Positions 12,782 to 22,021 of a stretch of 64,000 bases of DNA are shown piece after piece (within the stretch, counting starts at the first letter, position 1; every line of letters begins with the position of its first letter). Origin of the DNA: Nocardioides sp. JQ2195 (lineage in GTDB: Bacteria > Actinomycetota > Actinomycetes > Propionibacteriales > Nocardioidaceae); contig NZ_CP050902.1 of the NCBI RefSeq assembly GCF_012272695.1, positions 1 to 64,000 of the forward strand. The letters run 5' to 3'. The notes below the pieces were generated by a model. That model saw nothing but the letters and a program-made list of their open reading frames with translations, had not been told where the DNA came from and did not search any database. Both the position numbers and the translations under genes were made by a program.

Positions 12782-13546
12782 TCAGAGGTTGACGGTGATC
12801 TCGGCGTCCTTGCGCAGGGACGTGACCAGGTCGCGGGCGGTCTTGCCCTGCTCGGTGGTCTTCGCCTGCTGGACGAGCTGGGGCCGGGCCTTGGCGAAGG
12901 ACGGGATCTTCTGCTCCTGACCGCCCTTCTGGGCCGCTGCCTTCTGCTGCTTGACTGCCTGGTCGTAGATCTTGCGGAGCTCGGCGTCCGAGGGCTTGAT
13001 CGGGCCGGCCTCGTCGTTGACCAGGCCCTCGATCAGCACCTGGATCCTGATCTGCTCGCGGGCGTAGTCCTCGGTGGTGCCCTGCTGCTCCAAGGCCTTC
13101 AGGAACTCGTCGACCGAGCCCATCTGGTTCTGCTCGGCCAGCCCCTCGAGTCGCTTGTCGACGTCTTCGTCGGTCGCGGAGATCTCGCGGTTCTCGGCCT
13201 CCTGCACCAGGAGCTCGGTGTCGACCAGCTGGTCCGCGGTCTGCTTCTTGATCGCGTCCTCGTCGGGCTGCTCACCGGTCATCTGGGACTGCTGGGTGGC
13301 CTGTTGCAGCGCCATCTCGTAGGTCGCGGTGAACTCGTCCTTGGTCACTTCCTCGCCGTTGACCTCGGCGACGACGTCGGGGACGTCCTCGAGGCCCGGT
13401 GCCTGGGACTGGTCACCCTGCGCAGACGACGCCTCGGATCCCTTGTCGTCGGAATCGTCGGAGTTCCCCCCGCAGGCAGCCGTGAGGGCAAGGGTTGCGG
13501 CAAGGACGACGCCGAGGAAGGGCTTGGTTCGCTTCGAGTGACTCAT
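12782..13546 (-). CDS. SurA-like periplasmic-type chaperone lipoprotein
   Basis: 254 aa from ATG 13546. The N-terminus is a lipoprotein signal: basic MSHSKRTKP, a hydrophobic stretch, and lipobox LTAACGG. After an acidic Ser/Asp linker comes a SurA_N-like region (VVAEVNGEEVTKDEFTATYE, about 85-200) rich in Gln and Glu. No parvulin PPIase domain is visible, so it probably acts as a holdase on exported proteins. The open frame runs 25 codons farther upstream, but those lack signal-peptide character. It stands alone between the tRNA region and a divergent lipoprotein gene. Confidence 0.75.
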   Translation of the reverse strand: MSHSKRTKPFLGVVLAATLALTAACGGNSDDSDDKGSEASSAQGDQSQAPGLEDVPDVVAEVNGEEVTKDEFTATYEMALQQATQQSQMTGEQPDEDAIKKQTADQLVDTELLVQEAENREISATDEDVDKRLEGLAEQNQMGSVDEFLKALEQQGTTEDYAREQIRIQVLIEGLVNDEAGPIKPSDAELRKIYDQAVKQQKAAAQKGGQEQKIPSFAKARPQLVQQAKTTEQGKTARDLVTSLRKDAEITVNL

Positions 13547-13656
13547 CTGCCCGACCCTACGGAACGACCCTGAGACCGACCTGAACGACCGGGCCGGTCG
13601 GGACGTGAGGTTGGCTACCATCTCGCCATGTGCTCACTCCGGGAACGATCCGATCG

Positions 13657-14679
13657 GTGAGGCCGACACGCGCTGTCGCCGTACTGCTCGCGGTGGGGCT
13701 GGCGCTCAGCGGCTGCGGCGGGAACGACGAGTCGAAGAAGGACCGGGCGGAGCCCACCCCCACCGCGATCCCGAAGGACCTGCAGCTCCCCGAGAGCAGC
13801 CCCGTGCACGACCCTCGGCGGGTGCTGGCGCTGGTTCCGGCGGACGCCGAAGTGCTCACCCTGACCGACTATGACGAGATCCGCGAACGGCTCGGCTACC
13901 CCGACCTCACCAGCGACGACCTGATGACCGATCGCACGGCGTTCTGGGAGCGCGCGGACAAGGACGCCGTGATGCTCACCGACGGCCTGCTCCGTGACCA
14001 GCACTCCCGGCTGTGGCTCGACTACGGCTTCACCCAGGACGACGTCGACTGGGAGGCTCGTTTCACCGGCCCCGACGGCTCCGGCTACGTGCTCGGCTTC
14101 CGCCCCGACCAGGACATGGGCGAGGTGGTCAAGGCGGTCAAGGACGACGTCGCACCGTTGGAGGACGCCACGGTCCTGGCGGAGCAGCACCTGGTGGTCT
14201 CCGGCATCGCCGACGAGGGCGATCCGGTGTGGGCCTCGGACCCCACCCTGATGGACCTGCCCGCGGTGGGCGCCGAGTCGTCGTACGTCCACCGGGGGTG
14301 CATCCCGGTCAACGAAGCCCTCGGCCCCGACGCCGATTTCGAGGACCAGGACGCGCTGACCAGCAAGTACGACGTCCGCGGGCTGATGCCGCTCGATGCG
14401 TTCTCGGTCAACTTCGACGACGCCACGGCCACCGCGCGCACCGACCGCGACCGGGCCGACCTGCTGGCCCGCAAGGACCTCATCGACGTCTGGCCGGAGG
14501 TCGGCTCGATCACTTGGCAGGACGGCTTCGAGGGAATGCCGGTCGCGGACCCGTCGAGCGGACGCATCGGCTGGCGGGTGCGCAACCCGGTCGCCGCCGC
14601 CAACCTGGTGCTCACCGACCACCTCCCGTTCGCGGTGTGCAACGAGATGGTGCCCCTCGACGAGCCGACCGGGCTCTGA
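13657..14679 (+). CDS. Hypothetical lipoprotein
   Basis: 340 aa from GTG 13657. Signal peptide MRPTRAVAVLLAVGLALSGC with lipobox LSGCGG predicts a membrane-anchored lipoprotein. An upstream GTG at 13630 would add nine residues and is less likely because it displaces the signal peptide. The rest is acidic, with repeated short Asp-rich motifs and two isolated cysteines that may pair. I recognise no domain. Divergent from the SurA-like gene and 30 bp before the SURF1 gene. Confidence 0.7.
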   Translation: MRPTRAVAVLLAVGLALSGCGGNDESKKDRAEPTPTAIPKDLQLPESSPVHDPRRVLALVPADAEVLTLTDYDEIRERLGYPDLTSDDLMTDRTAFWERADKDAVMLTDGLLRDQHSRLWLDYGFTQDDVDWEARFTGPDGSGYVLGFRPDQDMGEVVKAVKDDVAPLEDATVLAEQHLVVSGIADEGDPVWASDPTLMDLPAVGAESSYVHRGCIPVNEALGPDADFEDQDALTSKYDVRGLMPLDAFSVNFDDATATARTDRDRADLLARKDLIDVWPEVGSITWQDGFEGMPVADPSSGRIGWRVRNPVAAANLVLTDHLPFAVCNEMVPLDEPTGL

Positions 14680-14709
14680 GCCGCAAGGACCGCTCCGTAG
14701 AGTGGGCCC

Positions 14710-15501
14710 GTGCCCGCCAGTCCGATGCTCCGCCCGAAGTACTGGGGGTTCCATCTCCTGGCCCTGGTGCTGGTCGCCATCGCCGGTGGACTCGGCATGT
14801 GGCAGCTCAAGGCGTGGCAGCAGCACCGCACGGACGAGGCGCGTGACCTCACCAAGATCGCCCCTGAGGAGCTCGACGCCGTCATCGGCCCCGACGACCC
14901 CTTCCCGGGCCGCAAGGTCGGTCAGCCCGTGGTCGTGGAGGGCACGTGGGTCCAGGACGCCACGCTGTTCATCAGCGGCCGCGAGCACGACGGGCGTGAC
15001 GGCTACTGGGTGGTGACGCCAGTGGCGGTCGGCGAGCCTGACGGGCCGGCGCTGCTCGCCGTACGTGGCTGGGTCGCGGACCCCGCCGACGCGCCGGGCA
15101 CCCCCGAGGGCAGCACCGCGTTCGTCGCCCTGCTGCAGCCACCGCAGGGCACCGGACAGGTCGACGACGACCCCGCCGACGACGTACTCCCCCAGGTGCG
15201 GCTGGCCGACTACCTCCAGCACGTCGACCAGGACCTGTACGGCGCCTACGCGGTGATCACCGACGACATCCCCGACGGCGACTGGCCGCACGGCGAGACA
15301 GCGGTCAACGACGGCACCGACGGCCTGGCACCGGCCAGCATCGACCAGCTGCCCGAGGTGGGGCGCACGACTGCGATCCGCAACCTGCTCTATGCGATCG
15401 AGTGGTGGGTCTTCGGCCTGTTCGCCGGCTTCATCTGGTGGCGCTGGACCCGCGACGAGGTCGAGCGGCTGAGTGAGCCCGGCACGGCTCCGTTGGGATG
15501 A
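14710..15501 (+). CDS. SURF1 family protein
   Basis: 263 aa with the SURF1 layout: one N-terminal TM helix (about 10-30, LLALVLVAIAGGLGMWQLKA), a long extracytoplasmic domain with VVVEGTW and LLAVRGWV, and a C-terminal TM helix (about 228-250, NLLYAIEWWVFGLFAGFIWW). SURF1/Shy1 proteins assist cytochrome c oxidase assembly. GTG start at 14710. A DUF3817 membrane protein gene follows 20 bp later. Confidence 0.9.
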   Translation: MPASPMLRPKYWGFHLLALVLVAIAGGLGMWQLKAWQQHRTDEARDLTKIAPEELDAVIGPDDPFPGRKVGQPVVVEGTWVQDATLFISGREHDGRDGYWVVTPVAVGEPDGPALLAVRGWVADPADAPGTPEGSTAFVALLQPPQGTGQVDDDPADDVLPQVRLADYLQHVDQDLYGAYAVITDDIPDGDWPHGETAVNDGTDGLAPASIDQLPEVGRTTAIRNLLYAIEWWVFGLFAGFIWWRWTRDEVERLSEPGTAPLG

Positions 15502-15520
15502 CTCGTCTAGGGTCGGCCGG

Positions 15521-15883
15521 GTGAATGATGCTCCCTCGAACCCCACGCTGACCCGCTACCGGGTGATGGCCACCGTCGTCGGTGTCCTGCTCGTCGTGCT
15601 CATCCTGGTCGGCGTGCCGCTGAAGTACCTGCTGGACGAGGGCACCGACGCCCAGCAGTTGGGCGAGTGGATCACGAGCTACCTCGGTGTCGCCCACGGA
15701 TGGCTCTACATGATCTTCCTGGTGACCGCTTTCCTGCTGGCCCGCCAGGAGCGGTGGGAGCTGGGCTTCACGATCGTCACCCTGGTCTGTGGCACCATCC
15801 CCGTGCTCAGCTTCTGGGCCGAGCACCGGGCCACCCAGCGGGCGAAGCACGAAGGGGCCCGGGCCGAGGCGTCCAGCGCCTGA
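15521..15883 (+). CDS. DUF3817 integral membrane protein
   Basis: 120 aa from GTG 15521. Three predicted TM segments (about 15-35, 55-75, 80-100). The WITSYLGVAHGWLYMIFL motif is typical of the DUF3817 (YdzA-like) family. An upstream in-frame extension would overlap the SURF1 gene by about 30 bp. Probably co-transcribed with SURF1; function unknown. Confidence 0.8.
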   Translation: MNDAPSNPTLTRYRVMATVVGVLLVVLILVGVPLKYLLDEGTDAQQLGEWITSYLGVAHGWLYMIFLVTAFLLARQERWELGFTIVTLVCGTIPVLSFWAEHRATQRAKHEGARAEASSA

Positions 15884-15915
15884 CCCGAGCCCCTGTCGCG
15901 GCTCCGCGTGCCTGA

Positions 15916-16899
15916 CTACTTGTTGGAGTTCCAGGCCCGGAAGCCGGCAGCCTCTGCGGCAGCGGAGTCCGTGAACCACACCTCGGCCTTGGTCTGGGCG
16001 AACGACGGGGACTCGTCGGTGTGGAACAGCATCGAGCTGCCGTTGCCCTTCACGGTGTACGACGCGTCGGGTGCGTCGCCGTTGGCGAGCGGAGCGGCCG
16101 AGCCCGCGCCGTACGGCGCCTCGGCACTGCCGGCCGTGGTGGTGTCGGGCCGGAGGTTGACGATCTCCGCCGGGTTGTCGGGAGTGGTGTCGGCGTGCGG
16201 GGTCTCGACCGAGTCCGCGATCGCCTCACCGGGCGTGGCCGCGGCCTTGTCGTCGTCGGCCCGCTCGGCCTTCGCGCCGGCCGAGTCGGCACCAGCGGAG
16301 GCCTTGTGGGACGGTGCCGGTGCCGGCACGTAGGTCGACTGCCAGTTGTCGCCGGTCGGTCCGCTGTTGAGCTTCTTGTAGACCAGGCCACCGATGCCGG
16401 CGAGCGCACCGACGAAGAGGAACTTCTTCAGCTTGCCGCCCTTCTTCGGCTCCGGCTCGATGCCGCGCAGCTCGTTGACCTTGGCCACGGTCGCCTCGCG
16501 ACCGGCCAGGGCCTTCTCGGTGGCGAGCGCCTTGCCCTCGGCCAGCAGCGGAGCAACCTTCTCACGGGCTTCCGTGGCGCGCTCGGCGGCCTTGTCCCGG
16601 GCCTCGGCGATGTAGGGGGCAGCCTTCTCGCGAGCGTCGGAGGCGCGCTCGACGGCCTTGTCCCGGGCCTCGGCGATGTAGGGAGCAGCCTTCTCACGGG
16701 CCTCCGCGGCCCGGGTGGCAGCGTCGGCGAGGTAGGGCTCGGCCTTCTCCCGGGCGTCGGCAAGCATCGGACCGGCCTTGTCACGCGCCTCCTGGAGGAG
16801 GGGGAGTGCCTTGTCCCTGGCGGACTCGAGGGCCGGTCGGATGCCCTCGGCAACCTCGGCTGCGGAATCGATCAGCGTGTTCTTCCTGCGCATACGCAT
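15916..16899 (-). CDS. Apolipoprotein-like helical repeat protein with C-terminal sunset-type motif
   Basis: 327 aa from ATG 16899, with GGAGGG eight bases upstream. Residues about 15-130 are amphipathic helical repeats of 11 and 22 residues (AREKAAPYIAEARDKA). A TM helix follows (KKFLFVGALAGIGGLVYKK), then an Ala/Asp/Pro-rich spacer. The C-terminal 45 residues, with YTVKGNGSSMLFH and KAEVWFTDSAAAEAAGFRAW, resemble the small sunset domain found at the ends of actinobacterial envelope proteins. Likely a membrane-associated structural or adhesive protein. The domain call is from memory of the motif. Confidence 0.65.
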   Translation of the reverse strand: MRMRRKNTLIDSAAEVAEGIRPALESARDKALPLLQEARDKAGPMLADAREKAEPYLADAATRAAEAREKAAPYIAEARDKAVERASDAREKAAPYIAEARDKAAERATEAREKVAPLLAEGKALATEKALAGREATVAKVNELRGIEPEPKKGGKLKKFLFVGALAGIGGLVYKKLNSGPTGDNWQSTYVPAPAPSHKASAGADSAGAKAERADDDKAAATPGEAIADSVETPHADTTPDNPAEIVNLRPDTTTAGSAEAPYGAGSAAPLANGDAPDASYTVKGNGSSMLFHTDESPSFAQTKAEVWFTDSAAAEAAGFRAWNSNK

Positions 16900-17047
16900 C
16901 TGGGATGCCCTCCGTTGTCGGTTCGTTGTTCCGATCAAACACCAATGCCGGTAACCAGCCAACCGCTGGGTAGCCGCCACCTCCGGTCACGGGTGTTGTC
17001 CGAGCCTGCGAAGATCGTCCCGAACACCTCATCGACGAAAGGCAGTC

Positions 17048-17563
17048 ATGGCTGACATGCAGGCAACCCTGAAGACGAACAAGGGTGACATCACGATCAA
17101 CCTGTTCCCGAACCACGCCCCCGAGACGGTGGAGAACTTCGTCGGCCTCGCCGAGGGCACCAAGGAGTACAAGGACGACGCCGGTCGCTCCGGCGAGAAG
17201 TTCTACGACGGCCTGATCTTCCACCGGGTGATCGACGGCTTCATGATCCAGGGCGGCTGCCCGCTCGGCCAGGGCATCGGTGGCCCGGGCTACAAGTTCA
17301 AGGACGAGTTCCACCCCGAGCTGCAGTTCAACAAGCCCTACCTTCTGGCCATGGCCAACGCCGGCCCGGGCACCAACGGCTCGCAGTTCTTCATCACGAC
17401 CACCGCGACGCCCCACCTGAACAACAAGCACACGATCTTCGGTGAGGTGGCCGACCAGTCCTCCCGCGACGTGGTCGACGCCATCGGCACCACCCCGACC
17501 GGTCGCATGGACCGCCCGGTCGAGGACGTCGTCATCAACAGCGTCGAGGTCGTCCGGTCCTGA
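17048..17563 (+). CDS. Cyclophilin-type peptidyl-prolyl cis-trans isomerase
   Basis: 171 aa, cytoplasmic (no signal peptide). Catalytic cyclophilin residues are visible: FHRVIDGFMIQGG, MANAGPGTNGSQFFI and the trailing HTIFGEV. Equivalent in position to ppiA (Rv0009). ATG at 17048 is preceded by GAAAGGCAGTC. The rhomboid gene starts 27 bp downstream and is probably co-transcribed. Confidence 0.95.
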   Translation: MADMQATLKTNKGDITINLFPNHAPETVENFVGLAEGTKEYKDDAGRSGEKFYDGLIFHRVIDGFMIQGGCPLGQGIGGPGYKFKDEFHPELQFNKPYLLAMANAGPGTNGSQFFITTTATPHLNNKHTIFGEVADQSSRDVVDAIGTTPTGRMDRPVEDVVINSVEVVRS

Positions 17564-17589
17564 ACACTCCACCCGAGTCCTCCCTCCCC

Positions 17590-18501
17590 GTGTGCTACCG
17601 GCACCCGGGGAAGGAGGCCTACATCAAGTGCCAGCGCTGCGAGCGCTCGATCTGCCCTGACTGCATGGTGTCGGCGGCAGTCGGGTTCCAGTGCCCTGAG
17701 TGCGTGCAGCAGGGTGCGAAGCAGACCCGCAGCGGGCGCACGCCGTACGGCGGGCTGCGCACCGCCAATCCCGGACTCACCTCGATCGTCCTGATCGCGA
17801 TCAACGCCCTCGTGTGGTTGTTCGTCGTCGCCAGCGGTGGCTACCGGGGTGAGTGGTACGACCGGCTGGCACTGATGGGGCGGGGCAAGTGCGACGCGAC
17901 CGGGACAGGTGGCTACTGGAGCCACATCACCTCGGCCGCGGCCTGTCGGGCCCAGGACGCCGCCGGACGACCGAGCGAGTGGGTCGCCGGGGTCGCTGAC
18001 GGGTCGTGGTGGCAGCTGGGCACCAGCATCTTCCTCCACGTCGACGTCGTGCACATCGCGTTCAACCTGCTGGCCCTGTGGATCCTCGGGCCGCAGCTCG
18101 AGCAGCTCCTCGGCCGGGCTCGTTTCCTGGCCGTCTACCTGGGCTCCGGCCTGGCCGGCTCGGCGGCGGTCTACTGGCTCACCGATCCGACCACCCAGAC
18201 GCTCGGCGCCTCGGGTGCGGTCTTCGGGTTGATGGGCGCGCTGCTGATCATCGGACTGAAGGCCGGCGGCGACGTCACGCCCTTGCTGATCTGGATCGGC
18301 ATCAACGTGGTGATCACCTTCGTGGGTGCCAACATCTCCTGGCAGGGCCACGCCGGTGGCTTCGTGGGCGGCGTCCTGCTCGCCGGGGTGCTGGCCTACG
18401 CCCCACGTCAGCGGCGCGCGACCTGGCAGGCCCTCGGGGTCAGTGCCGTGATGGGCGTCGTCGTCCTCATGTTCGTGCTGCGCACCCTGTCGCTCACCTG
18501 A
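17590..18501 (+). CDS. Zinc-finger rhomboid family intramembrane serine protease
   Basis: 303 aa from GTG 17590. N-terminal B-box-like cysteine/histidine motif (CYRHP, CQRCER, CPDC, CPEC, residues 2-39) is followed by a six-to-seven TM rhomboid domain. The catalytic serine is in TLGASGAVFGLMGA and the catalytic histidine in WQGHAGGFVGG. Cleaves substrates within the membrane; target unknown. No conventional start exists farther upstream before the cyclophilin stop, although the frame is open, so the true start could be a rare codon a few residues earlier. Confidence 0.9.
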   Translation: MCYRHPGKEAYIKCQRCERSICPDCMVSAAVGFQCPECVQQGAKQTRSGRTPYGGLRTANPGLTSIVLIAINALVWLFVVASGGYRGEWYDRLALMGRGKCDATGTGGYWSHITSAAACRAQDAAGRPSEWVAGVADGSWWQLGTSIFLHVDVVHIAFNLLALWILGPQLEQLLGRARFLAVYLGSGLAGSAAVYWLTDPTTQTLGASGAVFGLMGALLIIGLKAGGDVTPLLIWIGINVVITFVGANISWQGHAGGFVGGVLLAGVLAYAPRQRRATWQALGVSAVMGVVVLMFVLRTLSLT

Positions 18502-18576
18502 GCCCGACCCGTCGTCAGTTCTGCCGACCTGTCGCCAGCTCTGCCGACCTGCCGACCTGCCGACGTACGACGTCGT

Positions 18577-18633
18577 TGAGCGCTCCGAAACGGACCATTT
18601 CTGGGATGAAAGTGGTCCGTTTCGGAGCGCTCA
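18577..18633. repeat. Dispersed perfect palindrome, family P2 (copy a)
   Basis: Perfect 21-bp arms (left arm begins TGAGCGCTCCGAAACGGACC, 18577-18597; right arm 18613-18633) with a 15-bp loop that can pair further (TTTC/GAAA). The second copy at 55829-55885 has the same arm sequence and total length. Lies between the rhomboid gene and crgA. Confidence 0.9.
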
Positions 18634-18715
18634 GGCGGGGGCGCGCCGCGTTCTGGCGCTCGAGCGTAGGAGGACATCGCGTGGCAACGGGGAGCGGAAT
18701 CGGGCCCGGGGCGAG

Positions 18716-18747
18716 TTATGCACACTGTGGATAACTCCTGTGAATAA
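18716..18747. promoter_or_regulatory. Cluster of three DnaA boxes
   Basis: Three matches to the strict consensus TTATNCACA in 32 bp: TTATGCACA at 18716-18724 (plus), TTATCCACA on the minus strand at 18726-18734, and TTATTCACA on the minus strand at 18739-18747. The first two face each other as a near-perfect palindrome separated by one base. These are closer to the E. coli consensus than the boxes at oriC. Confidence 0.7.
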
Positions 18748-18790
18748 CTTACAGAGTTGTGATTCCGCAGGTCAGAGACCTGAAATGGAA

Positions 18791-18820
18791 GAAGGGGCCG
18801 GTCAGCTGACCGGCCCCTTC
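18791..18820. terminator. Bidirectional hairpin terminator
   Basis: Perfect 15-bp self-complementary stem (GAAGGGGCCGGTCAG and its complement) with almost no loop, 20 bp after the crgA stop (minus strand) and also downstream of the rhomboid gene. T-runs are weak. Confidence 0.7.
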
Positions 18821-18840
18821 TGCGATTGTCTAGAGGTGCG

Positions 18841-19323
18841 TCACTCCCACCTGGTGGCGAAGGTGAACCCCACCGCCATGAAGCCGATGCCCACCACGAG
18901 GTTGAGCTGGCCGAGGTCGCCCAGGAGCCAGATCTCGCCCTCGGGCTTGTTGGCGAAGACGTAGAACGTGCAGATCCAGACCAGGCCGATCAGGAAGCAG
19001 CCGAGCATGCCGACGACGACGCCGCGGCCACGGCCGAGCGGGGTCGTGGGGTGCGCCGAGAAGGCGAGTCCCAGGAAGAGGAGGCCGAAGCCGACGGCCC
19101 AGTTCCAGTCCTTCAGCTTGGCCATGCCCGGGATCAGCTCGTTGGGCTCGCTCCCGTCGCCCAGGTCGAAGGCCCGCGCGTCACGGACATAGAGCGTCCA
19201 GATCACGACGTAGGCGATCCCGGCTGCCACCAGCAGCAGCGAGATCAGGAAGCGCACGGAGAAGATCGGAGCCTTGACGGCATCCGGATCAACCAGCTCG
19301 TGCTTCTCTTTGGACTTCGACAC
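18841..19323 (-). CDS. crgA: Cell division protein CrgA (double-length form)
   Basis: 160 aa from GTG 19323, with GAGGAG upstream. CrgA is a septation inhibitor/divisome scaffold; the usual protein has about 90 aa and two TM helices. Here four TM helices are visible (about 26-50, 75-93, 104-126, 138-157). The C-terminal pair (GCFLIGLVWICTFYV, then LNLVVGIGFMAVGF) is the canonical CrgA module. The N-terminal pair (GIAYVVIWTLYV, then WNWAVGFGLLFLGL) looks like a diverged duplicate. Divergent from the DUF881 gene. Confidence 0.8.
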   Translation of the reverse strand: MSKSKEKHELVDPDAVKAPIFSVRFLISLLLVAAGIAYVVIWTLYVRDARAFDLGDGSEPNELIPGMAKLKDWNWAVGFGLLFLGLAFSAHPTTPLGRGRGVVVGMLGCFLIGLVWICTFYVFANKPEGEIWLLGDLGQLNLVVGIGFMAVGFTFATRWE

Positions 19324-19386
19324 CGAACATCTCCTCATTCGTCACCAGTGCACCGTTCGTGGGTGCACCGGGTTAGCGTAGTCGCC

Positions 19387-20133
19387 ATGCACGCTCATTC
19401 CCACGGCCACCGTGCCAAACGCGTCAGGTGGCGCTTCGCGACGCCTGCCGCGTTCGCCGTGGCGGGAGCTCTCTTCGTGGTGAGCGCCACCAACAGCGAA
19501 GGCACCGACCTGCGTCCCGGACGGGTCAATGACATGCCCTCGCTGGTGCGCAGCGAGAAGAGCCAGTACGAAGACCTCAGGGAGAAGGCCAGCGACCTGA
19601 ACGGTGACGTCGAGGCCCTGTCTGCGCGGATCGACGACGACCAGGTGCGCAAGGTGCGTGGCCGGGCCACCCGGCTGCAGGGTCCGGCCGGGTTCACCGA
19701 GGTCCACGGCAACGCGCTGACCGTCACGCTCTCCGACTCCCCCGAGGAGCTGCGCGAGGGCACCGATGACATCAGGCGCCTCGTGGTGCACCAGCAGGAC
19801 ATCCAGGCCGTGGTCAACGCGATGTGGGACGCCGGCGCCGAGGGCGTGATGATCCAGGGCCAACGGGTGATCAGCACCACCGGCATCAAGTGCGCGGGGA
19901 ACTCCGTGGAGCTCCAGGGCATTCCCTACCCCCAGCCCTACGTGATCACCGCGGTCGGCGACACCTCGGCGATGCAGGCGCGGATCGACTCCGACTACGG
20001 CATCGGCCTCTATCGCTCCGACGCCGCGAACCCGGCCATCCAGATCGGCTGGGACATCGACGTCGAGTCGAGTGTCACGATCCCGGCCTACGACGGCCTG
20101 CGCGGCCTGGAGTACGCCGAGCCGCTCACCTGA
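19387..20133 (+). CDS. DUF881 membrane-anchored protein
   Basis: 248 aa from ATG 19387. His-rich cytoplasmic start (MHAHSHGHRAKR), one TM helix (about 20-37), a coiled-coil segment (about 55-85) and the DUF881 extracytoplasmic domain (ALTVTLSDSP, DIQAVVNAMWDAGAEGVMIQ, AGNSVELQG). Its place next to crgA matches Rv0012, where the family is linked to the division/cell-wall locus. Function is not established. Confidence 0.85.
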   Translation: MHAHSHGHRAKRVRWRFATPAAFAVAGALFVVSATNSEGTDLRPGRVNDMPSLVRSEKSQYEDLREKASDLNGDVEALSARIDDDQVRKVRGRATRLQGPAGFTEVHGNALTVTLSDSPEELREGTDDIRRLVVHQQDIQAVVNAMWDAGAEGVMIQGQRVISTTGIKCAGNSVELQGIPYPQPYVITAVGDTSAMQARIDSDYGIGLYRSDAANPAIQIGWDIDVESSVTIPAYDGLRGLEYAEPLT

Positions 20134-20171
20134 TCGTTGTACGACGCCGGAACGGCCCTCCCAGCCGCCCG

Positions 20172-20232
20172 CCCAGCCGCCCGGCCAGGGTGTCGCCCAG
20201 CCGCCCGGCCAGGGTGTCGCCCAGCCGCCCGG

Positions 20233-20243
<11 letters not shown>
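20172..20243. repeat. 24-bp tandem repeat across the pknB stop codon
   Basis: Three 24-bp units starting at 20172, 20196 and 20220, with core CAGCCGCCCGG then CAGGGTGTCG, plus a half unit before 20172. Read on the minus strand, the third unit contains the pknB stop TGA where the other two have TGG. Confidence 0.88.
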
Positions 20244-21993
<1,750 letters not shown>

Positions 21994-22021
21994 GTGCCCT
22001 TCTTCCTTGTCGAGGGGTTCA

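Noticed and set aside
12493..12792. Open frame starting MAQLVAHLLCKQGVRGSSPLGS
   Set aside because: It is translated tRNA-Ala. The same peptide type at 42176-42502 comes from the inverted tRNA-Ala fragment.
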